A stretch of 64,000 bases of DNA, from the NCBI GenBank assembly GCA_024220505.1, contig JAKZZE010000017.1:310001-374000 (forward strand), written 5' to 3'. Numbering within the stretch: position 1 is the stretch's first letter; each line of letters starts with the position of its first letter. Position numbers and translations under genes: made by a program. Under the pieces are notes generated by a model, which saw only the letters and a list, made by a program, of their open reading frames with translations, did no database searches and was not told where the DNA came from. This DNA comes from Rhizopus arrhizus (taxonomy: Eukaryota > Mucoromycota > Mucoromycetes > Mucorales > Rhizopodaceae). Positions 1-12,950 of this stretch are shown here, in pieces.

Positions 1-333
1 CTGTACCCTACGAAAAGTTTGATCTGACATTATTAAGTGAATTATAAATGATCCTTCCAAAAAAAGGGGGTATCGGAAATATGGCATTCTACGTTTAATT
101 CGTTATACTTTGAGTTACAGCCTTAAGCCATGAGTATGGCTTCAAGCTATAGGAAGCAAATTAGTATACTCATTAGGGAAAGTATAATTGAAAAGTACTA
201 TGTACTGATCCGTCCAAGAGGAGTTCGCTGACAAGAATTCCTTAACTTTTCAAACTCAAAATAAACATTTTCTAAAAATACAATTATAAATCAGAAAAAA
301 CTTGTATAAACTCTTTATTTATTACTCTTCACA
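1..333. other. upstream flank, no gene seen
   Basis: No convincing coding frame is visible here. The last part is the likely promoter and 5' leader of the gene starting at 334; a TATAAA string lies at 305-310, which is close to the ATG for a TATA box. Confidence 0.5.
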
Positions 334-1354
334 ATGTCAAACAACAATGGAAAATCTGATCTTTATGAGCAAACAAGATCGGCATTCCCTATGCCACAGC
401 ATGGTGAGAAACAAGGATATTTGCCAGATCAATATCCTATGAATAATGTTCCTGCTTATTCACCACCACCTTATCCATCCTACGATCAACATCATGGTCC
501 TACTAGCTCAAGACCATATACGAGCAGCCCAAACAATAACCCACAATACAGTGACATTGAAAACCCTTTATTGAATCCAAATCATATGAATCCACAAAAC
601 CCTCATAATGTAGAAAGGATTATTGTAATTGAAAATCAAAGACGTTCTTGTGTAGATAAATTATGCTGTGGATGCTTAACTTGTTGTCCCAAATGGATAA
701 GATGGTTTGCCTGTATTATATTCATTATTATTGTCATAATCGCTATCATCATTGGTATTATCATTGGCTTATTTAAAGTGCCTACTATTCAAGTCATTGG
801 CTATACAGAACAACCTGTTGTCACATACGTCAATAATGTATTGAGTGTCTCTTATAAGTTAGGAGTATCAATAGATAATACTAACTTTGAAACTTTGGGA
901 TTTGAAAAGATTGCAGCAGATGTAAGTCGTAATGAAGGATTGGCAGTTCTGTACTAATAATCTTAACATCTTAGATATACTACCCTTCACCTTATAATGT
1001 CAGAATAGGCTATGGTCAAGTGTATGATATCAATGTTAATCCACATGAAATTACAAATTTCACTTTTCCATTTTCAATTGCTATTGATTCTAATAATTCA
1101 ACTCAAAAAAATGTATTGACAGATCTTGTTAACAAATGTGGATCAAATACAAGTGCAAATCAAAATATCGAGTTTGATTATTATATTCATCCAACTTTTC
1201 GTGTCTTTAATATTCCTGTTTCTCCAAATGTAACAAAAACGATAAGCATACCTTGTCCTTTGCAGGTAAGAGATGTTAACTATCAAGATATACCTTTTAT
1301 TTATATCCATATTAGGGTAATAATTTGACTTCTCTTCTCGGATCTAATATTTAA
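334..1354 (+). CDS. single-pass membrane protein with LEA2-like C-terminal domain
   Basis: The model has three exons (334-921, 975-1265, 1316-1354) and encodes 305 aa. The N-terminal ~90 residues are rich in Pro, Tyr, Asn and Ser. They are followed by a Cys-rich stretch (RRSCVDKLCCGCLTCCPKW) next to a hydrophobic Ile-rich segment at about residues 125-147, which is one transmembrane helix. The remaining ~155 residues are a beta-rich segment with several N-x-S/T sites, resembling the LEA_2/NDR1-like fold of fungal plasma-membrane or vacuolar proteins. The first intron (922-974) carries a TACTAAT branch point, and all joins are in phase. The short third exon is the weakest part. The specific role is unknown; the topology (cytosolic Pro-rich tail, lumenal or external C-terminus) is inferred from composition. 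Confidence 0.75.
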
Positions 1355-2542
1355 GCTAATACATACTTTTGCTGTATTTAATCGTATATGAATGTGTTCA
1401 TATAACTATTATAAAAAAAGTCTATAAATAGTAGCAATTATAAATTGACTTGGGATGTTAAAGTAAATATTTTATGATCAAGTACATTTTTTAAAATTGT
1501 GTTATATAGCAAAGTATCCGCTGTAGATAAAATAATATTGAGAAAGGATGTAAGCTTATATATGACTTAATATACTCTAAGCACACATGAATTATTTTCT
1601 TTTTGCTTAAAATACAAAGTTTCATCAAGAAAACATTGAAAAAAAAAAGCCATAAAAGCATTAGTCTTTTGTGACATATATATGTTTTCAGTTGATAGAT
1701 AACGAGACTCATATAGTAACACATACATGCATCTTTAAGAAAATCTCAGCTTACAGTTTTGCAGATTGTAGCGTTTAATTGCGAAAGCTTATCCAATCAT
1801 CCGGTATTGGTTTTCATTTTAAAGAAATGAAAGATAAATTGATTCAGAATGATTGAGGTTGCTAAATCGAAAGCTGCCAGTTTATGGTGCTTGGATATCA
1901 CTTGTCTTTGAGATTACATATAGAGATGAGCCGTTTCCTTTGTTTAAGGCTTCTTAGGCCTGGTTGTACTTACAATATTCTAGATTGCTTTTAGCTGAAA
2001 GGCTTGTCCAGCCCATACACCGGCTGCTAGAATAGCCAATTCACATAATGCTAATAGGGCAGACAGATAAAGGTAAGGTTCACTGGAACAACAGTAGTGC
2101 TTTGCTCCATTTAAGTAAATGGTATAAAGCTAACCTCTCGCAACATAGATAATTTCTAGTAGTTGAAAAAGCTAGACACATATGTAGCAAGGGTATGGGC
2201 TTTGCTTTATAATATTTGCTTGTCATTGCACTTTATAAGTTCTATCTCTATTGATCATTACCAGTACGATGTTATTTCAAAGTAATCATTGTATAAGCTT
2301 ATTGTTATGAAAATAGCAAATACAACAAATGATAATCCCAAAACTAACGCTTGATATGGTGCACTATTGAGTTATCATTTCACTTGTTTCTAACGGAGTC
2401 TGTTAAGCTATGATAATTTTATTGGGCAGTTTCTACCTGGTGACTTTGATCTGTGACCAAGCATTTTCTTCAAGATAACTCTTTTGCTTTCTTTCTTTTT
2501 TTTTTCTTTTTTCTTTTTTTTTCTCTTTCACTATTGCTTTTT
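1355..2542. other. intergenic, no gene seen
   Basis: AT-rich sequence between two plus-strand genes. Short frames here, including one on the minus strand at 1491-1724, have low-complexity composition and no recognisable motif. The right end is a pyrimidine-rich leader just before the ATG at 2543. Confidence 0.5.
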
Positions 2543-5500
2543 ATGTCTGATCAAATTGCATACAATGATATAAGCCATAGATACCCTTTAATTGCTCCAA
2601 ATGGTGACAGCGTGAATAACTTATCAAAAAAGCGAAGAAATAAAAGAGCTTGGTGTGTTTAGCGAAAAATAAATAAGTAAATAAAACTAATATTATTATT
2701 AGTGATTTGTGTAGATCAAAAAAAGCAAGATGTGAAACAATTGAAGGCTCTAAATCTTGTAGAAATTGTATATTAATAAAAGAAGGATGCACTTTCAATA
2801 TGTCGTAAGTTTAAATTATATTCTACTTATACAGCAACTTTATTAAAGTTACACACAAAAAAGTGCTAGGAAACGAGGACCGCGAAAAGAGTACTTGGAT
2901 ATAAATACAAAACAAAGTATTACAGAATGACTAATTGTATACAAGATATATATCTTCTTTAGAAAATGATTTAAAAAGGATTGAAGGCCTATTGATAAAA
3001 ATAGCCAATGATAAGCAGGAAAGGTTTGACAGTGACAGTAACAGCTCACAGGAAGATGCTTCAGAACACAGATCAAATCTTTGGAAGCAGGAAGACGAAA
3101 AAAAGACAGAAAAAGAAAAACTAGACAATCCTTACACGGATTATTCAAACTATCATACATTTGAAGGGCAAAAATACTTTCAAAATCTTTTCAACAGATT
3201 TTTTCAACCTACAGGCATACAAATGCAAATAAGAGAAGATTCCCAAATTTTGCGCGTAAGAAAAGCAGAAATGACCAATCTTGATACAGAAATAGACTCA
3301 CTTAAGGATGCCATTGTGGCTGGATTTATTGATCCTGACGAGCCCATCAACGGTATAGAAGATTGGATTTGGAAAATAGCTGGTATTGATAAAGACTTGA
3401 GCGATAGACTATTAAAAGTGTAAGAAACTTCATATTGTGTTTTTATTGTTCTTTTTTTTTTATGCTTTTTATAGATACTTTGCTAATGTTCATCCTCTTA
3501 TACCTGTCATTAATAAGACTGCTTTTCTTCAAGAGTATCGCAGGATTCGACCTCAATTTCCTTTTGGATCCTTACTGCTATCGATGTATCTCGCGGCATT
3601 AGCATACATTGAAACATATCAAAGAACAGGTGATGCAGAAAGCTTGAATAATAATGAGCCTTGGAACATTCCTGAGGATTTGGCAGGACAACTTGACTCT
3701 AGATTTTACAAATACTGTTTTCAAAGATATTCACCTAATTTACCTACGATACAGGCAGCTACAATTGCACAAATCAGGCCTTACAATTTCGATAGATGGA
3801 CGACAGGATGGATTTTGAGTTTCAGTGTAAGTAATCTGAATAATTAAATACAAATGCTTAAAGCTTACTCATCTCTTTGCACAGTCTGTTAGAATAGTAA
3901 ATTTTATTGTTTGACCGCCTTCACTTTTAATTTAACTTTATTGTACAGAGTCAAGACTTGGGTTACCACAAATCAAACGAAAAGTTAGATCTTTCTCAAG
4001 AAGAAAAGGAAACAAGGTGCAGACTATGGTGGTATGCATACATGCAGGATTGTTGGTACTCTGCTGAGACAGGTCGACCTTTGACTATATTTGATGGGGT
4101 AAAAAATCAAGATGAATAGTCCTATTATCAAAATAAATAAGGCGTTAACAATATCCTAGGATTTTGATGAGATATATCCATCAGAAGACGCTAGTTTAGA
4201 CGAAGTAATGGACACAATGACTGAAACCGATCAGCATCTCCCTCGATTTCCTTCTATGAGCGAAGAATTAGCAAATCTTTGCACAACAAAGACGGTGCCT
4301 GTTTATAGGGTACTTAATGAAATGATTAAACTGTCAAGAATCCTAGCTATGATTTTACAAAACCTATATACCCCTCAAGCAAAAAAGTACTGCGCTGAAC
4401 ATGGCAGTGATGCTATTGTTGGATACCTAGATTCCGAACTATCTAAATGGAGAAATTCTCTTCCTTCAATATTGGATATTTCATTTGTTGAAAAGATGAG
4501 TCAACATATTGTAAAGCGCGAGTATTTACTTGCTACACCAGGTATGTTGCTAAAAACTACTATATCATTCAAAACTGAATTGTTAAACTTTCTATAGAAT
4601 TCATTTCTGTTTCTTATTATACTTCATTGATACTATTGCATCGCCCCTTTATTAGACAAGACACAGACGACGCTAAACCAAAGCTTTCATCGCAGACCTC
4701 CTTAGCCATCTGTACCAGTGCAGCAGCGAGAATTATCGAAATAACAGACGGTATGGAGTATCGTGATTTCTTGTGGGGGTTTTCAATATACTCTATTATA
4801 ACCGCAACTTTGATCCACGTCTTTAATGCACGAAGCTCAGACAAAACAACATCACAGGCAGCCAAGTCGAAACTTGTTCGAGCCCTTGCTGTCATTGATA
4901 AGTTAAATCTACTCTGGCCTGGAAAGGACGGGATGGAAAACCTTTTAAGAAAAAGAATTTTGAGCAGCAGGCTATGTGCGGAAGATCCAGAATTTGCTGA
5001 ACTGTTAAAATCACAACAAATGATTGAAAATTCATTACAAAGTACTATGCCAGAAATAACAAACAAAAATAATCATGAAGGTGTTTCGACTACAAATGGA
5101 CCCAACCAAACACTAAATAAGCATCGGCTTCCTGAAAAGAAGGAAGAACATGAATCTACAACATTTACAAAGGATTATAATTGGCTGGATCAACTCTATC
5201 TTCCTTCTCAGCAGTCTTCAAATGAAAATAATTATTTTATGCCAAACAGCGCAATAGGAAACAGCGGTATGCAGCAGCATTTGATTGATATGAATGATTT
5301 ATACTCAATCAGGCAATTTGGATTTAATACAATCAGCCACAATCCAATGTTCAGTCAAGCCCAATCTTTGCCCAGTTTCAATAATGCAAATATGCAGATT
5401 CCCTTTGATGCGATGTCTAATGTACAAAATGTCTCAGCTTTCAATCAAAATACAGAGTTTCCACTGCACAACTCTAATATGCCCTTTTCTTATGCACCAT

Positions 5501-5709
5501 CTTTTGGTGATCAAAGCATTGTCTTCAATTCAGATACAGAAGCAGCCACCAATCGTCTTAACTTAGGCACTATTCCTGGTAGGAATATATCTACTGATCC
5601 TCTACTATTTCAAAATTCTGAAGGCATAACAACGAACTCATTCTGGGGCGTACCGAATGACATGAATATCGAAGATTGGTATACTTTTTTGATTCAAAAT
5701 GAACTATAA
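2543..5709 (+). CDS. Zn2Cys6 (Gal4-type) transcription factor
   Basis: Eight exons (2543-2652, 2703-2804, 2864-2890, 2946-3419, 3475-3826, 3949-4098, 4160-4541, 4598-5709) join in phase to 902 aa. The zinc cluster is C37-x2-C40-x6-C47-x8-C56-x2-C59-x6-C66 (start CDLCRSKKARC), and an intron interrupts the codon of its first cysteine. A basic linker (ARKRGPRKEY) and a short coiled coil (ISSLENDLKRIEGLL) follow, the usual dimerisation layout. The middle part (YFANVHPLIPVINK, CRLWWYAYMQDCW, GRPLTIFDG) is the fungal-specific transcription factor domain. The C-terminal ~200 residues are Asn/Ser/Gln-rich and probably activating. It should be a nuclear DNA-binding regulator; the target genes cannot be read from the sequence. 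Confidence 0.9.
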
Positions 5710-6139
5710 TAAATATACCATCTTTTTATTCGTTAATATCAAACAATCAATGTTAATCGCTTTATGATTGTAAAATCCATGCGCTGATAAAAATAAGATA
5801 ATTTTTTTTTAATTTTTGATACAGTTTCATAATATAATCCTATTGGCTCGCTGCTTTATGAATCATTATATCTCTTATCTTTTGCCTATTTTTTTTTATT
5901 TCTCATTTGAACAAAGTGCTTCATGACATTCAGTAAAGCTTTACTCTCAAGAAAAAAAAAGACAGTTCACTTGCTAAGCAGTTGGCTGTATGACTGTTTT
6001 GATAGAAAAAGGGGATCGTGAGAAACTTATTAAAGTTTTGTGTGAACATTGTTAAGAAATTCGGAGTCTAGTTCGATGATTATAAAAGCACATTGAATCC
6101 TGGAAATTGAAAGATGCGTTCTTTTTTTTTCATTTTGAT
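5710..6139. other. intergenic, 3' flank and promoter of BAT1
   Basis: Non-coding and AT-rich. It contains a TATA-like box about 53 nt before the aminotransferase ATG (listed separately). No other feature seen. Confidence 0.5.
6081..6087 (+). promoter_or_regulatory. TATA-like box of BAT1
   Basis: TATAAAA lies about 53 nt upstream of the aminotransferase start codon at 6140, a plausible core promoter distance. Based only on string and position. Confidence 0.4.
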
Positions 6140-7560
6140 ATGTTTTCCACTATTTCTCCTTCCTTTAGGCATCATTTCTACACTCAAGCAAAGAGATTTA
6201 CATCTGAATTGAGTGTAAGTAGTATTTATCTTGTTCTATCCATCCACTTACGCATTTTTCTTTTCTTCCTATTCTTTTAGGCTAGCAAACTCAAAGTTAG
6301 AAAAGCAGATGCTTTAAAACCTTTAATTGCAAACAAAGACCTTGTTTTTGGGCAAAAATTCACTGATCATATGTAAGTTACTTTCTTGTTTCCTTCAATA
6401 GAGCTTTCCCCCCCTCTTTTCCAGTTGTTTAATACAAACTTAGGGTCACTGCTAAATGGAGTGAAGACAAAGGATGGGATTCGCCTGAAATTCGTCCTTA
6501 TGAAAATCTTAGCTTAGCTCCTAGTGCAGTCGTGTTTCATTATGGTATAGAGGTTTGTTTGATCTTCGTTTTTAATTGAATATGATTATTAATCTTAGTA
6601 TAGTGCTTTGAAGGAATGAAAGCATACAAAGATAAGAACGGCAAAATCCGTCTTTTCAGACCTGATATGAATATGGCTCGTATGAACAGATCAACCGAGC
6701 GTATTGCTCTTCCTGTACATAAAAGAAAAGAAAAAAAAAAACATGAGAATATCTTAACCAATCCTTTTTTATGTTAGCAATTTAATGGAGATGAGTTAAT
6801 TAAAGTGATTAGTGAATATTTAAAGATTGATGAGCGATGGATCCCAAATGAACGTGGATATTCTCTTTACCTTCGACCAACTATGATTGGTACTCAAGAA
6901 GCTCTTGGTGTACACCCTTCTACTGATGCTCTTTTGTTCGTCATTGGTTCTCCTGTAGGCCCTTACTATAAAACAGGATTCAATGCTGTTCGTTTGTATG
7001 CTACATCTGAATACGTTCGTGCTTGGCCACGCGGTACCGGTTCTGCCAAGATTGGTGGAAACTATGCTCCTGGCTTAATGCCTCAACGTTTAGCTTCCGC
7101 TAAAGGCTACCAACAAAATCTTTGGTTGTTTGGCCCCGATCACCAGTTGACCGAAGTAGGTGCCATGAATCTTTTCATGATGATTAAGGATGAACACGGT
7201 CAACCTGAGCTTGTCACTCCTCCTTTGGATGGTTCCATCCTTCCTGGTGTTACTCGTGATTCGATTATTCAATTAGCCAAGGAATGGAATGAATTTAAGG
7301 TCAGCGAACGCAATATCACTATGCCTGAACTTCGCGAGTTGGTCAAGGAAGGACGCGTTTTGGAAATGTTTGGTGCTGGTACTGCCTGTGTTGTAAGCCC
7401 TGTCAAAGAAATTGGATACATGGGTGAAGACCTCAAGATTCCTCTTGATCCCAAAGACCCTAATAGCCAGGCCGGTCCTTACACCAAGAGATTCAATGAT
7501 GCTATTTATGCTATTCAATATGGCGAGGTTGAACATCCTTGGTCTGTTGTCATCAATTAG
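6140..7560 (+). CDS. BAT1: branched-chain amino acid aminotransferase, mitochondrial
   Basis: Five exons (6140-6214, 6281-6372, 6444-6552, 6604-6714, 6778-7560) give 389 aa, the usual BCAT size. It transfers the amino group between Leu/Ile/Val and 2-oxoglutarate, using pyridoxal phosphate. Family motifs in order are [57 protein letters not shown] (the Lys is the expected PLP lysine) and [10 protein letters not shown]. The chosen start gives [20 protein letters not shown], with Arg, Ser and Phe and no acidic residues, which is a typical mitochondrial presequence. An ATG at about 6114 lies upstream in another frame and is rejected. The gene ends 142 nt from the convergent SOF1 gene. Confidence 0.95.
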
Positions 7561-7702
7561 AAGTTATGTTTTAAATAAAAAGCCAAGTTTTTAAATAAAT
7601 ACACAGCATTTTTTTTTTCAAAAAAAAAAATAGTAAAAATTTCAATTTTAATGATATATTACAAAAACAAGTGTCTCTCTTTCTCTTTATACAAATAAAA
7701 CA

Positions 7703-9142
7703 TTATTTTGCGACACCTACAATATTCTTTTCTCTTTCGGGTACATTCTTAACTTCTTCACCCTTCTTCAAGTGTTTACGTCTACGTTCTTCCTTTCTCC
7801 TTTCAGCTTGTATCATTTCCTTCTTTCTTGAATCAGCCACCTTAATGTCCTTAGGAGTTCTTCTATGTTTATCAATTCTTCGAATATCTTGCATGTGACC
7901 ATATCTTTCTTTAAGTTTAGCACCATATTCCAATTTATTCTTTTCACGCCAGTCCTTGATGCCCATTTTTTCTGAAGCATGTGCTTTCCAAAGACGAACG
8001 TTGCCATCGTCTGATCCCGATAAGACATATTTACTATCCATAGAGAATTGAACTGCAAAGATTCTTTGCATACGTTTAGTATGATAACAATCTCTACTGT
8101 GTCCTTGTCCAACATCATATAAACGAATAGTTCGATCATATGAGCCTGTCACAATTTCTTGTCCAGTAGGAGAATAATCGACATCCATCCTATTTTGTAA
8201 TTTAGTATTTTCTTAAATATATTTCTATTGACAAAAGCTTACACTGCTGATACATGGTCTTTCATAATGTTTGTCGCAGATCTCATATTTCTCATATCGA
8301 ATGTATATGCATTATGATCTTCACTACCGGTGGCAAAAACATATGCTTCCAAAGGATTCCAAGCAAGAGCATTTGTTTTGAGTGACATAACAAGTTTTGA
8401 TAATGGTTTACTTGATCTCAAATCATACAAAACAATAGTACGATCTGTGCCACAAGAAGCAAATATGTTTTGTTGAACCAAGTTGAATTTAACTGTTTGA
8501 TAAGAATCTGCTCCCCAAGCAAAATCATGAATAGGTTCTGATCGAGTTTCGTCCCATACCTCCACTGTTCCTCCAGAGGTAGCAAAGATTGGTTCTGAAC
8601 GATGATGGGATAATCCAGTGAATGCATACTTTCCAGCATAAGTTTCAAGTGGTTCTGTATCTTCGCCCCATATTTTCACTGTCTTGTCTGTCGAACATGA
8701 TAAAAATTGTCCTTCTGATATACCAGCACATACACCACTTACAAGTCCACGATGTCCCTGAACTCTCCAGCTGGTCTTTTGCTCGGACAATTCCCAAATA
8801 CGAATTTCACCATCACCACTTCCGGAGATCATTGAATTCAACTTGGAAGGATGTTTAGTCATTGTATAAACACCATCAATATGTCCTTCCAGAGAAGCAA
8901 TAAAAGGCTTGGCGAACATTCTCTCTAATTTTACTGCATTAAGTGCTCTTGTATATTCTCTTCCTTTTTCAAATGGATGCGACGTAGGATCATAATTTCT
9001 TTGTACTTTGTGTATGTCCTCTACACGCTCACGCACATAATCGTTAGATGAACGAGATAAAGCTTTGACTTTCTAAGCAGTATAAAAACAAATGATAATA
9101 AGCAAAGATGAAAAGAAAATAAGCTAGCCAATTTATTACCAT
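7703..9142 (-). CDS. SOF1: DCAF13/Sof1-like WD40 protein of the U3 snoRNP
   Basis: The model is exon 1 at 9140-9142 (only the ATG), exon 2 at 8243-9072 and exon 3 at 7703-8189, giving 439 aa. The protein begins MKVKALSRSSNDY, matching the conserved start of Sof1 (K-V-K-x-x-S-R-S), which is why a one-codon first exon was chosen; the intron is GTAATA...TTAG at 9073-9139. WD40 repeats run through the protein (HIDGVYTMTKHP, GSGDGEIRIWEL, SCSTDKTVKIW, GSYDRTIRLYD, SGSDDGNVRLWKA), followed by the typical basic C-terminal tail (RHKRRTPKDIK-like, KERYGHMQDIRRIDKHRR). Sof1 acts in the nucleolus in 18S rRNA maturation. The alternative start at an internal Met would lose the conserved N-terminus. Confidence 0.93.
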
Positions 9143-9300
9143 TTCTTCTAGATTATTGAAAAAAAAAAAAAAAAAAAGCAAATTGACAATTTAAAAAGGA
9201 ACTATCTAAAGAATAAGCAGTCACTTTATGGCTTACAAAAAAGAAAGAGTGTTCTATGTACAATACTTTTAGCTAGGCGTATACTTGCTTATTTTTGTGT

Positions 9301-11934
9301 CTATATTTGGCCATAATTGTAGTTACTGTTTTGTTGCAGATTCACAGAATCCAGCAATTGCTGTTGAGTTGTTAAATGGGTGTTGTTTTGCTGCTGTTCA
9401 ACCATACCAGCTGAGGAGAATAACAAGTCATTGGAAAGGGTATAATTATCTTTTATGGGTGACGAGGACTGCAGAGCTGTGATGCCTTGCTGGGGTACTG
9501 AATGATGAGGGGAGTTTGGAAGTGATTGATTATGAATAACAACAGATGAATGTTGAAACTGACTGTTTAAATAGTCAACATGTCCCGGTAAGGTGTTGCC
9601 AAATGGGGTTGTGTTAAATGGAATTGCGTTTACATTTGGAAAGTATACACCAGGTATCGTTGCGGTAATTTCATGAGATTTTTCATGCTTTTTCAAAGAT
9701 CTTGCATGATAGTAGGCTTTGCCGCATTCCTTTACACGACAGATAAAAGGTCGAATATTGGAGTGTGTTTTGATGTGGGTGCTTAAGGAATCGGGACGAG
9801 AGAACTTTTTACCACAGCCTTCTTCCGTACAAATAAAAGGCCTCTCACCTGTATGTGTACGAAGATGATTGTACATTTTATGTCGCTTTGTAAACGGCTT
9901 TTCATTTCTAGGACAGTTTTCCCATTCACAAAAGTAAGAAGGCTAAAATATCTTATTAATTGCAAATTATAAACATCATTTTTCGTTTGTTTACTTTTCC
10001 GCTTCCGATGTGTTCACTGTTAACATGATCTATTAGTGTTTGTAATCCATCAAACACCAATCTGCACTCTTTCCATCTGCATTGCATTTTTTGCTTCTTT
10101 GGTTGCTCTTCTAATTCTAGTTCATCTTCTTCATCCTCGTCCTCATCTGCCGTTGACTTTTCTTCTTCCATTGCAGATAACATTAACTCTTGATGGGTAG
10201 GACTCATTGCACTTTCCAAGTCAATAATTGTTTTTTCAGGAAATTTTTCATTTTGGGCTTCCATATTTTGCCGTTTTTCAGTCTCGAGCTTAATCAAGCG
10301 AGAAATCAACTGAGCCCTTGACAGTTTATCATAATTGTTTGCGCTAATATCAGAGGGAGTAGAGTGAGTAGTCTCTAATTCCTGAAAGTTAAGCGGTAAA
10401 GGTACATCAATATTTCCAAAGAATTCATTTTGTTGATTAACAAGCACTTGTCTCACTTCATTTTTAGTCAATGACTGTTCTTGAAGTGGTAAGACTGCAG
10501 CAGATTTCGGTGAGGATGATAAGACGTGTACATTATTTGTGTCAATATTAAGTACTGAAGGATTGCTATTGGAAACAGTGTGTCTCCTTGACTTTCTGCG
10601 CTCCACATGTTGGTCTGTGGCTGCTCGTTTGTTATTGTCATTATGAGTTGGTTCATTGACATGTTCTTTTTGATATTGCTGCTGAATGACTGCATTATGT
10701 AGTGATGTATCTCCTTTTATTTGTTGTATATTATTTGTACTCGATGGACTAAGCATTGTCATCTGAGAAAGAACAATATGATGAGTGTCCTGAGAAGAGA
10801 AGGTGGGCTGTTGTAAACTCTCGCCGTTCGCCATTATCAGCTGATGCTGAGCAGTTACTAATGGCTTCTGGACTTGCAATTGAGAATCACCTGAAGTTAT
10901 GTGTTGTTGTAACATAGCATATTGATGCGCCATTTGCTGGGCCATCACGTGCTGGGTAGCTGCATCGATACGTCCTTGCTCTTCCTCTAGAGTATGCTGG
11001 GAATGCGCTGTGACTGTATGCGAGTGATCTAGTGCACGATGAGAAGGGACAACAGGGTGATGCTCAATGTTCGGTTGATTGCTCAATATCGATGGCGGCT
11101 GTTGCGGCATTTGTGAATGAGATGGAAGATGTACTTGTGTCTGTGATGCTTGTATTTGGACATTCGCTTGCCTTTGAGCTTCATTTTGAAATTGCTCTTG
11201 AGACTGTTGCTGTAACTGTTGATGGACTGAGTGATCAAGATAAGTATATGCGGATGGCTGATTTAAACTAATGCTGTTTGGTAAAGAACTCATACTAAAC
11301 ATGCCATCATGAGGCAAATTTAGACTGCTGTTGTTGTATATTCCACTTACAGCCCCATCTGTTAGTGTATTGTTCGATATAGGTAATTGAGAAGTAGCCA
11401 ATCGATTTTGATCAGTCTAATACGCGAAAATAATCAGATAAAATTAAGTCTCAGTATAAATAAACTTACATTCGAGATGACGTTAGAATGGATTAAAGGA
11501 TGAGAAGAATTGGTTACAGAAAGTGAAGTTTGACTAGTATTAGCTGGGATGCGCTCCATATCCTTTGGATTGACCGTTATAATATGTGTAGTAGAATTAA
11601 CTGCGGCGTTTGGGTTAATCTCGACTGATTGCTGTGGTAGAACATTATGAGCAGACACATTTGAATTTGTGTCAATATACGAATGAGGTATGGAAGTACG
11701 TTCAACCATGTTATTGTTATTACTATTCTCAGGTACAGACATTGTCAAATGTTGCTGGTCCAGCTGCCTAAAGACTTGCTGCCCCTGGTTTGAAACTGTG
11801 TTTTGAGGGGAAGAATTGGGTTGTTTTACAATATTAAATGAGCTTTGATAATAATCGAGCTCTTCTTGTAGTAATGAATGGTTTTTTAAATCAGTGTTTA
11901 CAGGTTGTCCCTGGGGTTGTTGATGCAAATCCAT
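9301..11934 (-). CDS. Gln-rich C2H2 zinc-finger transcription factor (GLI/ZIC-like finger array)
   Basis: Three exons (11470-11934, 9995-11416, 9301-9942) join in phase 0 to 842 aa. The first ~480 residues are very rich in Gln, Asn, His and Ser, with long Q runs, a likely activation region. An acidic patch (EDEDEEDELELEE) precedes the fingers. The fingers start with a degenerate one (CRWKECRLVFDGLQTLIDHV...H), then CEWENCPRNEKPFTKRHKMYNHLRTH, CTEEGCGKKFSRPDSLSTHIKTH and CRVKECGKAYYHARSLKKHEKSH, each joined by TGERPF or SNIRPF linkers. This spacing resembles GLI/ZIC-type arrays, where the first fingers do not touch DNA. The last ~110 residues are again Q/N-rich. It is probably a nuclear regulator; its targets are unknown. 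Confidence 0.88.
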
Positions 11935-12950
11935 TATTAAATGATCCCCGGAGGGAAATTGTTTTTCTGATATGTTGAATACTTTTGTATTATCTTTCTT
12001 CCTTCTCTTTTTTGCGTCAAGAGAGAAAAGAAATATAGAATTATCCTTGAAGAAGTAAAAGGTGCTGAAAAATGAAGTAAAAAAAAATAAAAAATAAAAA
12101 TAGATAAAAAGAAAAAGAGGAAAAGTATGAATGGCTTGATTTCATTCAAATCTGAGTCCAAAGTATCCGTTGCACTTGGCACTACCATTGCAAAGTTACT
12201 CTCAACCTTTACCTTGTTGCTTCGCTTATAGATACATATTTTACCAATTCTTATAGCAAGCCAATTGTATAGGTGCTTCAGTCCTCAAAAATTCAGTTGC
12301 TTTACTGCATTATTTAGTCAAGGTATTTTTCTGCGTCAGAGACACACGTCTGAGTCTGAGTGTCACCCTTCCGCTGTCTCATTACTCTTGACAATTTGAT
12401 ACAGAGTTGATCGTTAGGCAGCGCTTATCTTTGAAACTTGTAACTACATCCTCCTGACTTTCTAAACCCTTCACCTTTCTAGCACACGTTGACTGATTAC
12501 CTATTTGAGTTTTAAATATGGCCAATTGTACTCATTTAGTATATACTCTTCCATTAACTCTATTATCCTATTGTTCAATCAGAAGCACCGACTTATTTCC
12601 TTAAAAATGTCGTAACTAATCATCCTTTCTCTCTACTACTTATAAAAGTTTCAATAGTACATACATTTTTTAAAACATCATTTTTAATTTTATATGTCAA
12701 AAAAAAAAGAAAACATTGAGTCATAATAAATAAACTAAAAAGTCATTGATATGGTTTATGAAGTCAGTTTGTAAAACTTTCATTATCCATTTTCATAATG
12801 TATTTTAGTATATGCAATTATAATGGCAGTATTGCAAAGAAAATTCTCAAATTCAAACATGTAAAAGAATACCAAGAGCATACTGCAATCCAAAATTCAT
12901 ATTCTTAATTACAAGATAATTATATTTATTTAATGTATACATAGTTTTTG
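11935..12950. other. intergenic, upstream of the C2H2 gene and downstream of DRS2
   Basis: About 1 kb of AT-rich non-coding DNA with A-rich tracts near 12080-12120 and 12700. It must contain the promoter of the C2H2 gene. No gene or RNA feature was recognised. Confidence 0.5.

Noticed and set aside
1491..1724. 77-codon minus-strand frame
   Set aside because: Low-complexity, Tyr/Leu/Phe-rich composition, no motif, in an AT-rich spacer.
2541..3160. Minus-strand frames opposite the Zn2Cys6 gene
   Set aside because: They overlap exons whose plus-strand splice model gives a perfect zinc cluster; antisense shadows.
4617..5066. 149-codon minus-strand frame
   Set aside because: Lies within the last exon of the Zn2Cys6 factor; composition is the complement of that exon.
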